Assembly (NCBI GenBank): GCA_036971475.1
Contig: JBAIZL010000425.1
Span: 3,888,501-3,952,500 of the forward strand
Source: Prosapia bicincta
Taxonomy: Eukaryota; Arthropoda; Insecta; Hemiptera; Cercopidae
Length of the DNA: 64,000 nt
Direction: 5' to 3'
Both the position numbers and the translations under genes were made by a program. Shown here one piece after another: positions 48,002 through 56,251 of this stretch (the stretch's first letter is position 1; every line of letters starts with the position of its first letter). The notes under the pieces were generated by a model. That model did no database searches, was not told where the DNA came from, and was given only the letters and a program-made list of their open reading frames with translations.

Positions 48002-50268
48002 TACTATTCTGGAACGCCGGTGGCCTTAATAACACAAAGTTCACAGAGTTCAAGACTCTCATTCATAGACAAGTGGCCTCAGGGATTGTTGTCGGTGTAA
48101 ATAACAACGCAGCATGCAAATTTGAGGTGCTTCACAAGATGTGCGAAACCGATAAACATGAAGCCGTACTTATAGAAGTCTGGATAAACGGACACTACTA
48201 TAAAATCATTGGTGTTTATAACCCACTAACTAACAACTTAAATACTAGTCTCATAGAAATGTCATCCCGACACCGCAACTCCATTATACTAGGGGACTTC
48301 AATGCGCACTCCCCCCGATGGAACTACTCTGACCGCAATGCACCTGGCCATGCTATGGAGAATTTCATTGACAAAACACAACTGATCTATCTACAATCAG
48401 AACCCACCTTTCTATCATTTGGTGGAAGCACCAGTACACCTGACATGTGCCTGGTACATGCAAACCTGATAAGCAGATCTGACCTGAAACTGAGGGATGC
48501 TGTTGAGGGATGTGGTCATAGAGCCTTGTTCTTACAGGTGCGACCAAAACATAATAATGCCCAAAAACTACGCCTTCCACGCTGGAATTTCAAAAGGGCA
48601 GACTGGACAGCTTTTGAACAAACATCAAATCAGTTTCTCACTCCTAGCATCATAAATGACAACCCTGACCAGTCTGTAGTGGCTTTTGAGAAGAACATTT
48701 TAGAGATCGCCAAAAAATGCATACCCAGAGGGTACGTCGATAAATATAAGCCTTTTTGGAATGAAAATCTGACAAAACTACAAAGGGAACGTAATAAAGC
48801 CAGGAAAAGGGCAGAGACTACCAACAACCTCGAAGACTGTATCCAACTCAGAAAAAAACAAGCAAAATTCAGGAGGGAGATCATCCAATCGAAAAGAAAC
48901 ACATACCGTAATGTTGTTGCCAAACTAGATTTTAGAAAGGACGGCTCGAAAGCTCACAATTTTATTTCGAGCCTCAATAACGACAAACGGAACTTCACAT
49001 GGGAACCAATCATTTTCAATGGAAGGACGCTCACCAGCCCAAAAGACGTTGCACAAGCACTCTGCAAGCACTATGCTGATGTCAGCACCCTTGACATAAG
49101 AGCCAATGACCGTAAATACATCAAACAGCAATCAGTGGGCCCTCTCAAAGCCGAGCCGACACCTGAAATGGTCAACCCTTTCCTAACACATGAACTGGAA
49201 GCAGCCATTCGCACACTAAAAAATGGAAAAGCAGCGGGACCGGACAGAATATTTCCCAAATTTATAAAACACCTTGGTGTAACAGCAAAGCAGTGCCTCC
49301 TCAAGCTCATAAACTTGACATGGATGAAATGGGTCCCCCACCAATGGAAAAGAGCTGAAATTATCTCCGTCCGTAAGAAAGGCAAACTCCGTAACAACCT
49401 CGAGAGCTTCCGGCCGATATCGCTAACCAGTGTCTGCTCAAAGGTGGCTGAAAAGATTATTGAACTAAGACTGAGAAACTTCTTAGAAAAGAAAGGAGCA
49501 ATAAGCGAAGCCCAAGCAGGTTTTCGCCAAAACCGCTCTACTGTTGACCAACTGGTGAAGTTCACTCAAGCTGTGAAGGATGGTTTCCACAGAAGGCAGT
49601 CCACCCTGGCCGTACTAATTGATTTTAAAGCTGCATATGATAAAGTGTGGAAGCAATTGCTACTATCAAAACTAGCGAAACTGGGGGTGGTAAACAATAT
49701 GATGAAGTGGATAAAAAATTTCCTAACCCAGCGCCTGATAAGGACGAGGTTCATGAGTGCTGTCTCCAATTTTAAAGCCCAAAAACAAGGTTTACCTCAG
49801 GGAGCCGTGCTCAGTTGTCTTCTCTTCAACACAATGATTAATGACCTCACCGCCGCCATCGAAAAAACACCTGGCACATCATACCTGCTGTATGCTGATG
49901 ACGTCATTGTGTGGAATACTACTAACAAGACTGACCACCTTGAAGGAACTATGAACCTAGTATTAGAAAACATTGGGCTATGGGCGGACTGCAATAAAAT
50001 GACAGTTAATCCTGAGAAAACCATTTTTCAGTTTTTCACTCTCTCCACCAAGCCCCCAACCATTGAGCTCAAATATAAAAAGAGTTACCTACCAGAGTCT
50101 AAATTATCCAAATACTTATGTGGTAATCTGGACACTAGACTCTCATGGAAAAATTACATACAAGAAGTTACTGAGCGCGCTAGCAAGCGAACAAATCTGT
50201 TAAAAAGACTAACTGGCACAAAGTGGGGTTGCACGCAGGACGTTCTTGCCACTGCTTATAAGACCTAG
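48001..50268 (+). CDS. Non-LTR ORF2, endonuclease and reverse transcriptase part (up to in-frame TAG)
   Basis: Residues are numbered from ATG 36429, so this segment starts at V25. The apurinic-like endonuclease (about 25-230) shows RVLFWNAGG, LGDFNAHSPRWN (D123, H127) and GCGHRAL (H197). The reverse transcriptase (about 430-720) shows KAAGPD, FRPISLTS, motif A DFKAAYDKVW (D565), GLPQGAVLS (621-629) and the YADD box (655-658, catalytic DD). All nick-and-copy residues I can check are present. An open frame begins 12 codons earlier, at 47965, inside the foldback element; that start is accidental. The frame ends at TAG 50266-50268 (codon 780) but continues in the same phase as VRPSMEYASEV, a normal RT-thumb sequence. 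The stop is therefore a point mutation (or a read-through codon), not the natural end. Confidence 0.92.
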   Translation, partial: VLFWNAGGLNNTKFTEFKTLIHRQVASGIVVGVNNNAACKFEVLHKMCETDKHEAVLIEVWINGHYYKIIGVYNPLTNNLNTSLIEMSSRHRNSIILGDFNAHSPRWNYSDRNAPGHAMENFIDKTQLIYLQSEPTFLSFGGSTSTPDMCLVHANLISRSDLKLRDAVEGCGHRALFLQVRPKHNNAQKLRLPRWNFKRADWTAFEQTSNQFLTPSIINDNPDQSVVAFEKNILEIAKKCIPRGYVDKYKPFWNENLTKLQRERNKARKRAETTNNLEDCIQLRKKQAKFRREIIQSKRNTYRNVVAKLDFRKDGSKAHNFISSLNNDKRNFTWEPIIFNGRTLTSPKDVAQALCKHYADVSTLDIRANDRKYIKQQSVGPLKAEPTPEMVNPFLTHELEAAIRTLKNGKAAGPDRIFPKFIKHLGVTAKQCLLKLINLTWMKWVPHQWKRAEIISVRKKGKLRNNLESFRPISLTSVCSKVAEKIIELRLRNFLEKKGAISEAQAGFRQNRSTVDQLVKFTQAVKDGFHRRQSTLAVLIDFKAAYDKVWKQLLLSKLAKLGVVNNMMKWIKNFLTQRLIRTRFMSAVSNFKAQKQGLPQGAVLSCLLFNTMINDLTAAIEKTPGTSYLLYADDVIVWNTTNKTDHLEGTMNLVLENIGLWADCNKMTVNPEKTIFQFFTLSTKPPTIELKYKKSYLPESKLSKYLCGNLDTRLSWKNYIQEVTERASKRTNLLKRLTGTKWGCTQDVLATAYKT

Positions 50269-50280
50269 GTCAGACCCTCC

Positions 50281-51531
50281 ATGGAATACGCTTCAGAAGT
50301 TACGTCACTGGCCAGTCAACCGAATCTGCGAAAGTTAGATAAAATCCAGAACAGTGCCCTCAGAATCATCACCGGCGCAGCTTTCTCAACGCCCATTTGT
50401 GCGATGGAAATGCAAACCTGCATAGAACCATTGCAAAAAAGGCGCGAAAAACTAACGCTTAAATTTTGGGAACGCTCAAGAAGAGTAAATCACCGATACT
50501 GGACTAACTATAGAAAGGCTGCACAGAGACTAAAAACCCAGTTAAGCCCACTACAACACGCTGAAGAACTTAGAAGAAGGTATAGCATCGGTGAATCAAA
50601 CCCAACCCCGCTCAAAACTTTCAACAAGCCGACTATTGCCATGCCTCTCAAACGTTTGTCATTACTAAACTTTAAAACCCCCAAGCATCTTGCACTCCCA
50701 GAAGAACTAAAGATATCTGCCCTTGAGACAATCCACACTTTATATCCTGAACCAGACTGGCTGCACATCTACACTGATGGATCTAAACTCAATCCTACTG
50801 GAGCTGGGGCTGGAGCTTTCTCCAAGCTATTTGAAATCAGCCAGGGCGTTGGGACAAACACAAGTAATTTTGATGGGGAAGTAACGGCAGTGCGACTGGC
50901 CGCAGAGGCTCTTGCTGCGCATCACCCAGCAACGAACCACCAACGAGCTGTTTTCTTTATAGACTCCCAAGCCGCCATAATTGCAATAGCCGACAACTCT
51001 TCAACAGACTGTTCGAACATATTCCACTGCCGAGAAGCAATCTCACATCTTTTGCAAAATGAATGGTCAATTAGCCTTCAGTGGATCCCAAGTCACGTTG
51101 GCATCACAGGTAACGAAAGAGCAGACGACCTTGCAAAAAATGGAACGCAGATGCAACAACCATATGCAGAAACCTCTGCCAAACACCTTATTGATGCTAT
51201 CCTTAAACGCTCCATTAAAAAAGATCATGAGAAAGCCAGCAGAGGGAAACAGTGGGCATCACTTAGCAGTCGCGGTCCTTTGGTGCCCACAAGCGATAGA
51301 GCAACTGCCGTGGCAGACTTTCGACTTCTGATAGGACACGACTATCTCCAGGCCCACCTCTACCGTTTCGGCCTAGCGGAGTCCGATACGTGTCCGCTCT
51401 GTCTCAATGGTGTCATGAATGGGGACCACATTTCAACCTGTCCTGAACTGGACGACCAGCTGTCCAGAACCGGTCGTTACTGGGTGGCTCGACGCCGAAT
51501 GGTTCAACAGCCAAGGGCGGGCATTGGATAA
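50281..51531 (+). CDS. Non-LTR ORF2, RNase H and CCHC knuckle part
   Basis: In-frame continuation after the TAG; the Met at 50281 (codon 785) is probably not a real start. A linker is followed by an RNase H domain (about 945-1075): IYTDGSK (D950), NFDGEVTAV (E984), FFIDSQAA (D1012), IPSHVG (H1056) and ERADDLAK (D1066). This is the full D-E-D-H-D set, so the domain looks intact. A C-terminal knuckle CPLCLNG...DHISTC (C1155, C1158, H1167, C1171; CX2CX8HX3C) precedes RYWVARRRMVQQPRAGIG and TAA. The total ORF2 is 1200 residues, a normal length for RNase H-bearing LINEs. The same tail is seen in the minus-strand relative at 55823-56245. Confidence 0.9.
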   Translation: MEYASEVTSLASQPNLRKLDKIQNSALRIITGAAFSTPICAMEMQTCIEPLQKRREKLTLKFWERSRRVNHRYWTNYRKAAQRLKTQLSPLQHAEELRRRYSIGESNPTPLKTFNKPTIAMPLKRLSLLNFKTPKHLALPEELKISALETIHTLYPEPDWLHIYTDGSKLNPTGAGAGAFSKLFEISQGVGTNTSNFDGEVTAVRLAAEALAAHHPATNHQRAVFFIDSQAAIIAIADNSSTDCSNIFHCREAISHLLQNEWSISLQWIPSHVGITGNERADDLAKNGTQMQQPYAETSAKHLIDAILKRSIKKDHEKASRGKQWASLSSRGPLVPTSDRATAVADFRLLIGHDYLQAHLYRFGLAESDTCPLCLNGVMNGDHISTCPELDDQLSRTGRYWVARRRMVQQPRAGIG

Positions 51532-51548
51532 AGTAAAGTAAAGTAAGT
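51532..51548 (+). repeat. Short-repeat 3' tail of the non-LTR element
   Basis: AGTAAAGTAAAGTAAGT directly after the ORF2 stop, with essentially no 3' UTR. The tail is (AAAGT)n, not poly-A. A (TAAG)n tail at 55810-55822 on the related minus-strand element supports a family habit of short tandem tails. Confidence 0.75.
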
Positions 51549-51562
51549 ATATTACTTTTTTT
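51549..51562 (+). repeat. Target-site duplication (right) of the non-LTR element
   Basis: ATATTACTTTTTTT, an exact copy of 36327-36340. Confidence 0.85.
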
Positions 51563-51699
51563 ACTATAAGCCTAGGTACAACAAACATTTCATTAAAAGA
51601 ACAGTGTATATAGGATTGTATTGAAAAGAAAATTCCCAAGAGAAATATATTTAAATGCCTAATTACATTAAATATTTTATGGTAATTAACATTAAATCA

Positions 51700-51998
51700 C
51701 ACTCACGCACACTCAATCACACACACACACACACACACACTCACACTCACTCATTCACACTCTCACACAAATACACACACACACACACTCACTCACACAT
51801 ACACACACACTTAATCATTCACTTACTTACTCACTCACTCATTCAAACACACACACATACTCACTTACTCACTCACTCACACACACACACACACACACAC
51901 GCGCACTTACTCACTCACTCATTCAGACACACACACACACACACACACATACACACTCACTCACTCACTCATTCAAACACACACACATACTCACTTAC
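51700..51998. repeat. (CA)n/(CACT)n compound microsatellite
   Basis: (CA)n tracts alternate with CTCACTCACTCATTCA blocks. The block CTCATTCAAACACACACACA plus TACTCACTTACTC recurs, so it has its own longer period. The 130-codon His/Thr/Ser ORF here is an artefact. Confidence 0.95.
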
Positions 51999-52878
51999 TC
52001 TTAAATTTTGTTACTTAAAATATATAACATTAAATATTGTATGCTAATTACTAAACAAATATACACACTGAAAAAGTCTACAACATATGATGTATTATAT
52101 GACAGAATTATTATAGGAATTTAGCCATAGTGGGACTTAGTAAAATATTCAATTTATCTTCCATAGATGATTTTGTCCAGTGACCGCGATACAGTTGGGA
52201 TTCGTCAAAGAAAGTAAATCAATCGTGAGAAATGATCGTAGCTGGCACGACGATGTGGCGTTGAAGTTCCAACCCGTTGATTAATGAAAGGACTTTATTC
52301 ATCCACTTCTGCCCCGGCCAACGTGCGCAGGATTTGTGACAAACGACACAGTTTCAATCGCGTATTTATTATATTATTGCTGCTGCATTCTTTTCAAGTA
52401 ATTTTGCCAAATGTATAATACACTGTATATTTTAATTATGCTTATTTGTTAGGTTTCGATTGATAATAAACCGATAAAAATTAAATTATAAAATAAAATT
52501 TTGTTATGCAATTAAGTAGTTTTAAAATGCAGAAAATCTCACCAATGTAATCTCACCAACATAAAAGTTGTTGCCCTTACAAGCTACGGGCAACTTGTCG
52601 TACGGACAATTGGTGTCCCTAAATAATTAAGTTTTAATAAAGAAAAAATACTTAATGACAAGAATATTCCAAGGTTTAAAATGGTATGTATCTAAAATTA
52701 AATCCACATTACTTATACTAAATTAAAAGAACGTTAATGAGAATCATATGGGCTTAATAGTATCTTTGGCAATTCGTAGTGAATATGCAATTTCCAAAGA
52801 TGTAAAAGACAATAATTTTAAAATAGATATAATAAATATATATAATATATTTATATATACAATTTAAAAGTATTTTAA

Positions 52879-52879
<1 letters not shown>
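51999..52879. other. AT-rich unassigned DNA
   Basis: No gene recognised. A GC-richer patch at 52180-52340 contains GTAGCTGGCACG and AGTTCCAACCC, weakly like pol III A and B boxes, but not enough to call a SINE. Confidence 0.45.

Positions 52880-52950
<71 letters not shown>
52880..52950. repeat. (TA)n microsatellite left of hairpin B2
   Basis: (TA)n with one AATA interruption near 52905. Confidence 0.93.
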
Positions 52951-52951
<1 letters not shown>

Positions 52952-53047
52952 CAATATTCTCATGTATTAATAAAGAACTAAGTCAAAATACAAATACAAG
53001 AATTGTAAATTCAATTATAATTCTTGTATTCGTATTTTGACTTATTT

Positions 53048-53050
<3 letters not shown>
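52951..53050. repeat. TA-linked hairpin element B, copy 2
   Basis: Arms of about 32 bp (52973-53004 with 53019-53050) contain AAGTCAAAATACAAATACAAG and its complement with one or two mismatches. They are preceded by TCGCAATATTCTCATGTATT, the inverted equivalent of the flank at 32532-32558. The loop is shorter than in copy 1. (TA)n lies on both sides. Confidence 0.85.

Positions 53051-53088
<38 letters not shown>
53051..53088. repeat. (TA)n microsatellite between hairpins B2 and A3
   Basis: About 19 TA units separating two different hairpin families. Confidence 0.93.
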
Positions 53089-53093
<5 letters not shown>

Positions 53094-53250
53094 TATGGTG
53101 ATATGTTTTCTTGTAATATAGTTAATAAATTAAAAATATTTCAAAAACAAGAATACTTTTAATGAATATATTTATTCTTTATTCCTGAATAAAGAATAAA
53201 TATATTCATTAAAAGTATTCTTGTTTTTGAAATATTTTTAATTTATTAAT

Positions 53251-53255
<5 letters not shown>
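53089..53255. repeat. TA-linked hairpin element A, copy 3 (62-bp arms)
   Basis: Arms 53123-53184 and 53187-53248 are perfect reverse complements over 62 bp, around TTCCTGAA, with TTTCAAAAACAAGAATACTT in the arm. The inverted family tail ATATGGTGATATGTTTTCTT lies on the left. It is the largest copy of family A and again lies between (TA)n tracts. Confidence 0.88.

Positions 53256-53308
<53 letters not shown>
53256..53308. repeat. (TA)n microsatellite right of hairpin A3
   Basis: About 26 TA units, followed within 20-90 bp by CTCGAAACTGC and CGTTTCGGGAGATG, cap-like words similar in kind to those beside other TA tracts. Confidence 0.93.
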
Positions 53309-53312
<4 letters not shown>

Positions 53313-55266
53313 ATGATTAATGAGTATTCACTCCAGATCACCGTTTCGGGAGATGTTAAATAGAGTACTCTCGAAACTGCTCTCATTGTAACATAAAAGT
53401 AAGTGTTACTTTAGGCAGTTATTGTACGTTATTAAGGACGTATTTGAATACCAGTTCAATTTCAAGGTAGGAGACAATATATTCAAGGTAGTTGTGGGGA
53501 TCTAATATATTAATACATATAATTATAATGATTAAACATATACCTCAAGCAAATGAATACTAATTACTAATTCATAGCCGATATTAAAGCTAAACTCAAT
53601 AAGTCAAAATCAAAACTCCACTGATAAACCAGTTTTATTCATCACTCGAATTACACGTTACCTTTATTCCTGCCTATATTTTCATACTAACACCTCTTCG
53701 TAGCGATAAGGTCCATATTTTCCGGTCACCTTAAAATACAATACAATTCCCAATATAAAGCTATGCCTACGTGTTTTTGAAATTTTCTATCCCAAGTTGT
53801 GTGATTTGTCCGTGAATAGGGTCTGACCTGATTTTTCAATCAAACTTTACAAATTAAATACAATATTTATTGATAGCTTTAGTCTTTGAATAAGATATGT
53901 TATAATATATAAACAGACACAAGTAATATACAAAATATAAAGATACAACTAATTACTCCAAATGTGCTAATTTTCCATTCGTCGCAAAGAACAAATACTT
54001 TCCTATGCATAGATAAATGCTTAATATATACAAAACTTGTTATAATAATAAGCTAATTATTTATTAATACGTTCAGATCTTTCAAGTCTTTACATAGTTT
54101 TGTTTATACAGCTGAGCATATACAAAAAATTAATTGTATTTTCTTGCAACAACTACACTAGAAAATATGAATCTATAAACCTAAGAAATAATTTAAAAAT
54201 CAAATAACTTTGAGACTTGTCGTACTTAAATTGTATCAAACAAATACAGTATTTACTAAATTGTATAAATTGCAATTTTACAGACATAGATTACCTAAAC
54301 AAACGTTGAACACGAACATCGGTTCTGGCCAAGTAAGGTTTTAATGTTACTGTCCATTGTTCCCGGATAGGGTCAGATAATCTGGTAAAACATCGCCCTC
54401 CTTAGTGTCAATAATGTCACTGTAACTGACAGCTAATAACATCACATGGCAACTATCGAGCAATCAATGATTGATGGGAAAAGGGTAAAAACTGTTTCTG
54501 CCGAAACGCTGGACGTAACCTACCCTGGCTGTGTTGTTACAAAACATTGAGCATGCGCCTCTACTCAAAACTTAATACAAATTTAAATCCTTTCTTTGCA
54601 AGACCTCTCAAATGTTCTTATACGTATTGAAACGTTATTTACCGTTACTTTGATATTTCTCAAGACTATTCGAGATATGTTTTATGATTAAAAAATATCA
54701 AATATTTTAAATATATTCAGGGTTAAAACTATCATAGATCTGAATATTGTTTAACATCATTGTTGTTTACGTGAGGAATATCTAGTATTACGAGAAACCG
54801 ACAACCTATTACGATTTTGATCCAACTAGTAATACAACAGTTTATAAACATAAAATTTGAAAAGTCATAATGGAAAAAATCTTCAGATTTTTTAAAAATG
54901 TTTCGGTGTGCGGAGCATCTACTGTTTGACCAACTATTACTATGTGATACTTTATGTATTCCTAAAATATAGCATATGTTTATAAGAAATTTTATGGTAA
55001 GTATGTATTATATATTACAAATAAAATACAACTGTTCAACAAGTTATGCATATTCAAGACGATTTAATTATTCTGAATATAATTATTCTCCACATTTTCT
55101 ATTTTTGATCACCTTAAAGACCTTTTGCACTAAAATTTAAGTATTAAACCTAGTCACTATATATTTGGAATAAACTGGAGTTAAATAATAATAAGCAATA
55201 CACAACCAGCTCTAACCATTATTATGTTTACGTTATCTATTTTCTAACCATGTACATTTCCTTTAG
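53309..55266. other. AT-rich unassigned DNA
   Basis: No gene recognised. A GC-richer patch at 54300-54560 has no identifiable content. Confidence 0.5.
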
Positions 55267-55281
55267 TAAGTAACCATCCAC
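55267..55281. repeat. Target-site duplication of the 55.3-kb retrotransposon fragment (left)
   Basis: TAAGTAACCATCCAC is repeated exactly at 55691-55705 and brackets the insertion. Confidence 0.85.
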
Positions 55282-55690
55282 TTTTTTTTTTTAACTTGGG
55301 AGCGGGTTTAAACTGCCTGAAGCACCGCTACCTTAAGGTATATTGTACTTACCTCCCTGATCTAGTCGAATAGCCCCTTCCCTCTTACCAGGTTTAGGAG
55401 TTTCCTGACTAGTGTTTTACCTTCAGCATCCACCAGAGCTGTACTATCACCAAAGAGGTTGAAGCGCCTCTCGGCAAGTGCTTCACATCTATAAATGATG
55501 TGTGTGGCAGTCTCCAGTTCTTGACCGCATAATCTGCACATTGGTTCATCTTTGTAGATACCCATTTTATGCAAATGTTTCCTTAGTCCACAGTGTCCCG
55601 TGAGTAGACCTGTGGCTATCCTCAATTCCTGCCTAGACAGATAGATGAGACTCTTCTGCAGCCCCGAGGAAGGTTTCCTAAGGGTTAGCT
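55282..55690 (-). mobile_element. 5'-truncated non-LTR retrotransposon fragment with poly-A
   Basis: A 409-bp minus-strand insertion: poly-A (T11 on the plus strand at 55282-55292), a short 3' UTR, then the end of an ORF2. A 15-bp target-site duplication flanks it (55267-55281, 55691-55705). Poly-A and a different knuckle spacing show that it belongs to a different family from the element at 36-51 kb. Confidence 0.85.
55362..55690 (-). pseudogene. ORF2 C-terminus of a poly-A non-LTR element
   Basis: Encodes LTLRKPSSGLQKSL...ELRIATGLLTGHCGLRKHL, MGIYKDEP and the knuckle CRLCGQELETATHIIYRC (CX2CX8HX4C), ending GLFD-stop. The LTGHCGLRKHLHKMG segment following an RNase H domain is common in arthropod LINEs. 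The open frame continues to Met at 55748 only because the flanking DNA happens to be open, so the true element part starts at the target duplication. It is 5'-truncated and cannot be functional. Confidence 0.75.
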
Positions 55691-55705
55691 TAAGTAACCA
55701 TCCAC
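55691..55705. repeat. Target-site duplication of the 55.3-kb fragment (right)
   Basis: TAAGTAACCATCCAC, an exact match to 55267-55281. Confidence 0.85.
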
Positions 55706-55809
55706 AGAGCCATGCCAAAAAAGACTCATTTACCCTTTGTAGAGACACCTTTGTGAGACTTGTTTTTGTCCTTTGGTAACCGAAATATACACCAGGATAA
55801 TATATAAAT

Positions 55810-56251
55810 ACTTACTTACTTACTAGTCAACGCCCACTTTTGGCTGTTGGGCCATTTGGTGGCGAGCTGACCAGTAGAGGCGAGAAATCTCTTCTTCCTT
55901 CGTGTCGTTCAGGGGTCTATGGTCCAGAGCTGTACATGACTGGAGGTGCTCAGCTGTCATGTCCTCCCCGCTGTCACATAGGGTGCACCTGGGAGACGAG
56001 AAGACGTGTATTTTGTTTAAGTGTGCAGCTAGGTAGTCGTGTCCAGTTGTGAGTCTAAAAAGTGCAACCCCGTCCCGTCGGGGAAACATGTTGTTAATTG
56101 GCCCGTTTTCGACAAGAGTAGCCCAACGTTTATCAAGAGATGCTTCCCTTAAGTAGGCTTGAATGCTCCTCTTTATTGCAGCATTTATTTGTATTTTTAT
56201 GGAGGGGAGCGAAGTTGCTAATAACTTCTGTTGAAGGTTTTTGAGTATTAT
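55810..56251 (-). mobile_element. 5'-truncated relative of the 36-51 kb non-LTR element
   Basis: Minus-strand fragment ending in a (TAAG)n tail (CTTACTTACTTAC on the plus strand at 55811-55823), like the short-repeat tail of the big element. I could not find a convincing target duplication: candidate words around 55800 and 56255 match poorly. The true 5' border near 56251 is therefore set only by loss of the open frame. Confidence 0.75.
55823..56245 (-). pseudogene. ORF2 C-terminus (post-RNase H and knuckle)
   Basis: The frame is open from about 56245 and reads LKNLQQKLLATSLPS, AAIKRSIQAYLREASLDKRW, FRLTTGHDYLAAHLNKI, the knuckle CTLCDSGEDMTAEHLQSC (CX2CX9HX3C), and RLYWSARHQMAQQPKVGVD-stop. 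It aligns along its whole length with the end of the 1200-residue ORF2 (ILKRSIKKDHEK, FRLLIGHDYLQAHLYRFGL, YWVARRRMVQQPRAGIG), so it is a related but clearly diverged lineage. The Met at 56089 is internal. The fragment carries neither endonuclease nor reverse transcriptase. Confidence 0.8.

Larger units (their letters stand above)
36341..51548 (+). mobile_element. 5'-truncated RNase H-bearing non-LTR retrotransposon, interrupted by a foldback element
   Basis: The element is ~3.7 kb once the 11,494-bp insert at 36502-47995 and one TCCGCG are discounted. From the 5' end: a frame open from 36341 to TAA at 36389-36391, possibly the tail of ORF1; a 37-bp gap; ORF2 from ATG 36429 with endonuclease, reverse transcriptase, RNase H and a CCHC knuckle; the stop at 51529-51531; and a TAAAGTAAAGTAAAG tail. 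It is flanked by 14-bp target-site duplications (36327-36340, 51549-51562). RNase H plus an apurinic-like endonuclease and a short-repeat tail fit the I/Loa/R1-like groups of LINEs; I cannot name the clade. ORF2 has only one stop, so the insertion is fairly young. The 5' truncation into ORF1 is typical of incomplete reverse transcription. Confidence 0.88.

Noticed and set aside
48365..50024. Minus-strand ORFs of 67-164 codons inside the LINE
   Set aside because: Shadows of the ORF2 coding frame.
52180..52340. tRNA-derived SINE with pol III A and B boxes
   Set aside because: The A-box match is poor (only TAGC fits), the B-box has several mismatches, and no tail or target duplication is visible.
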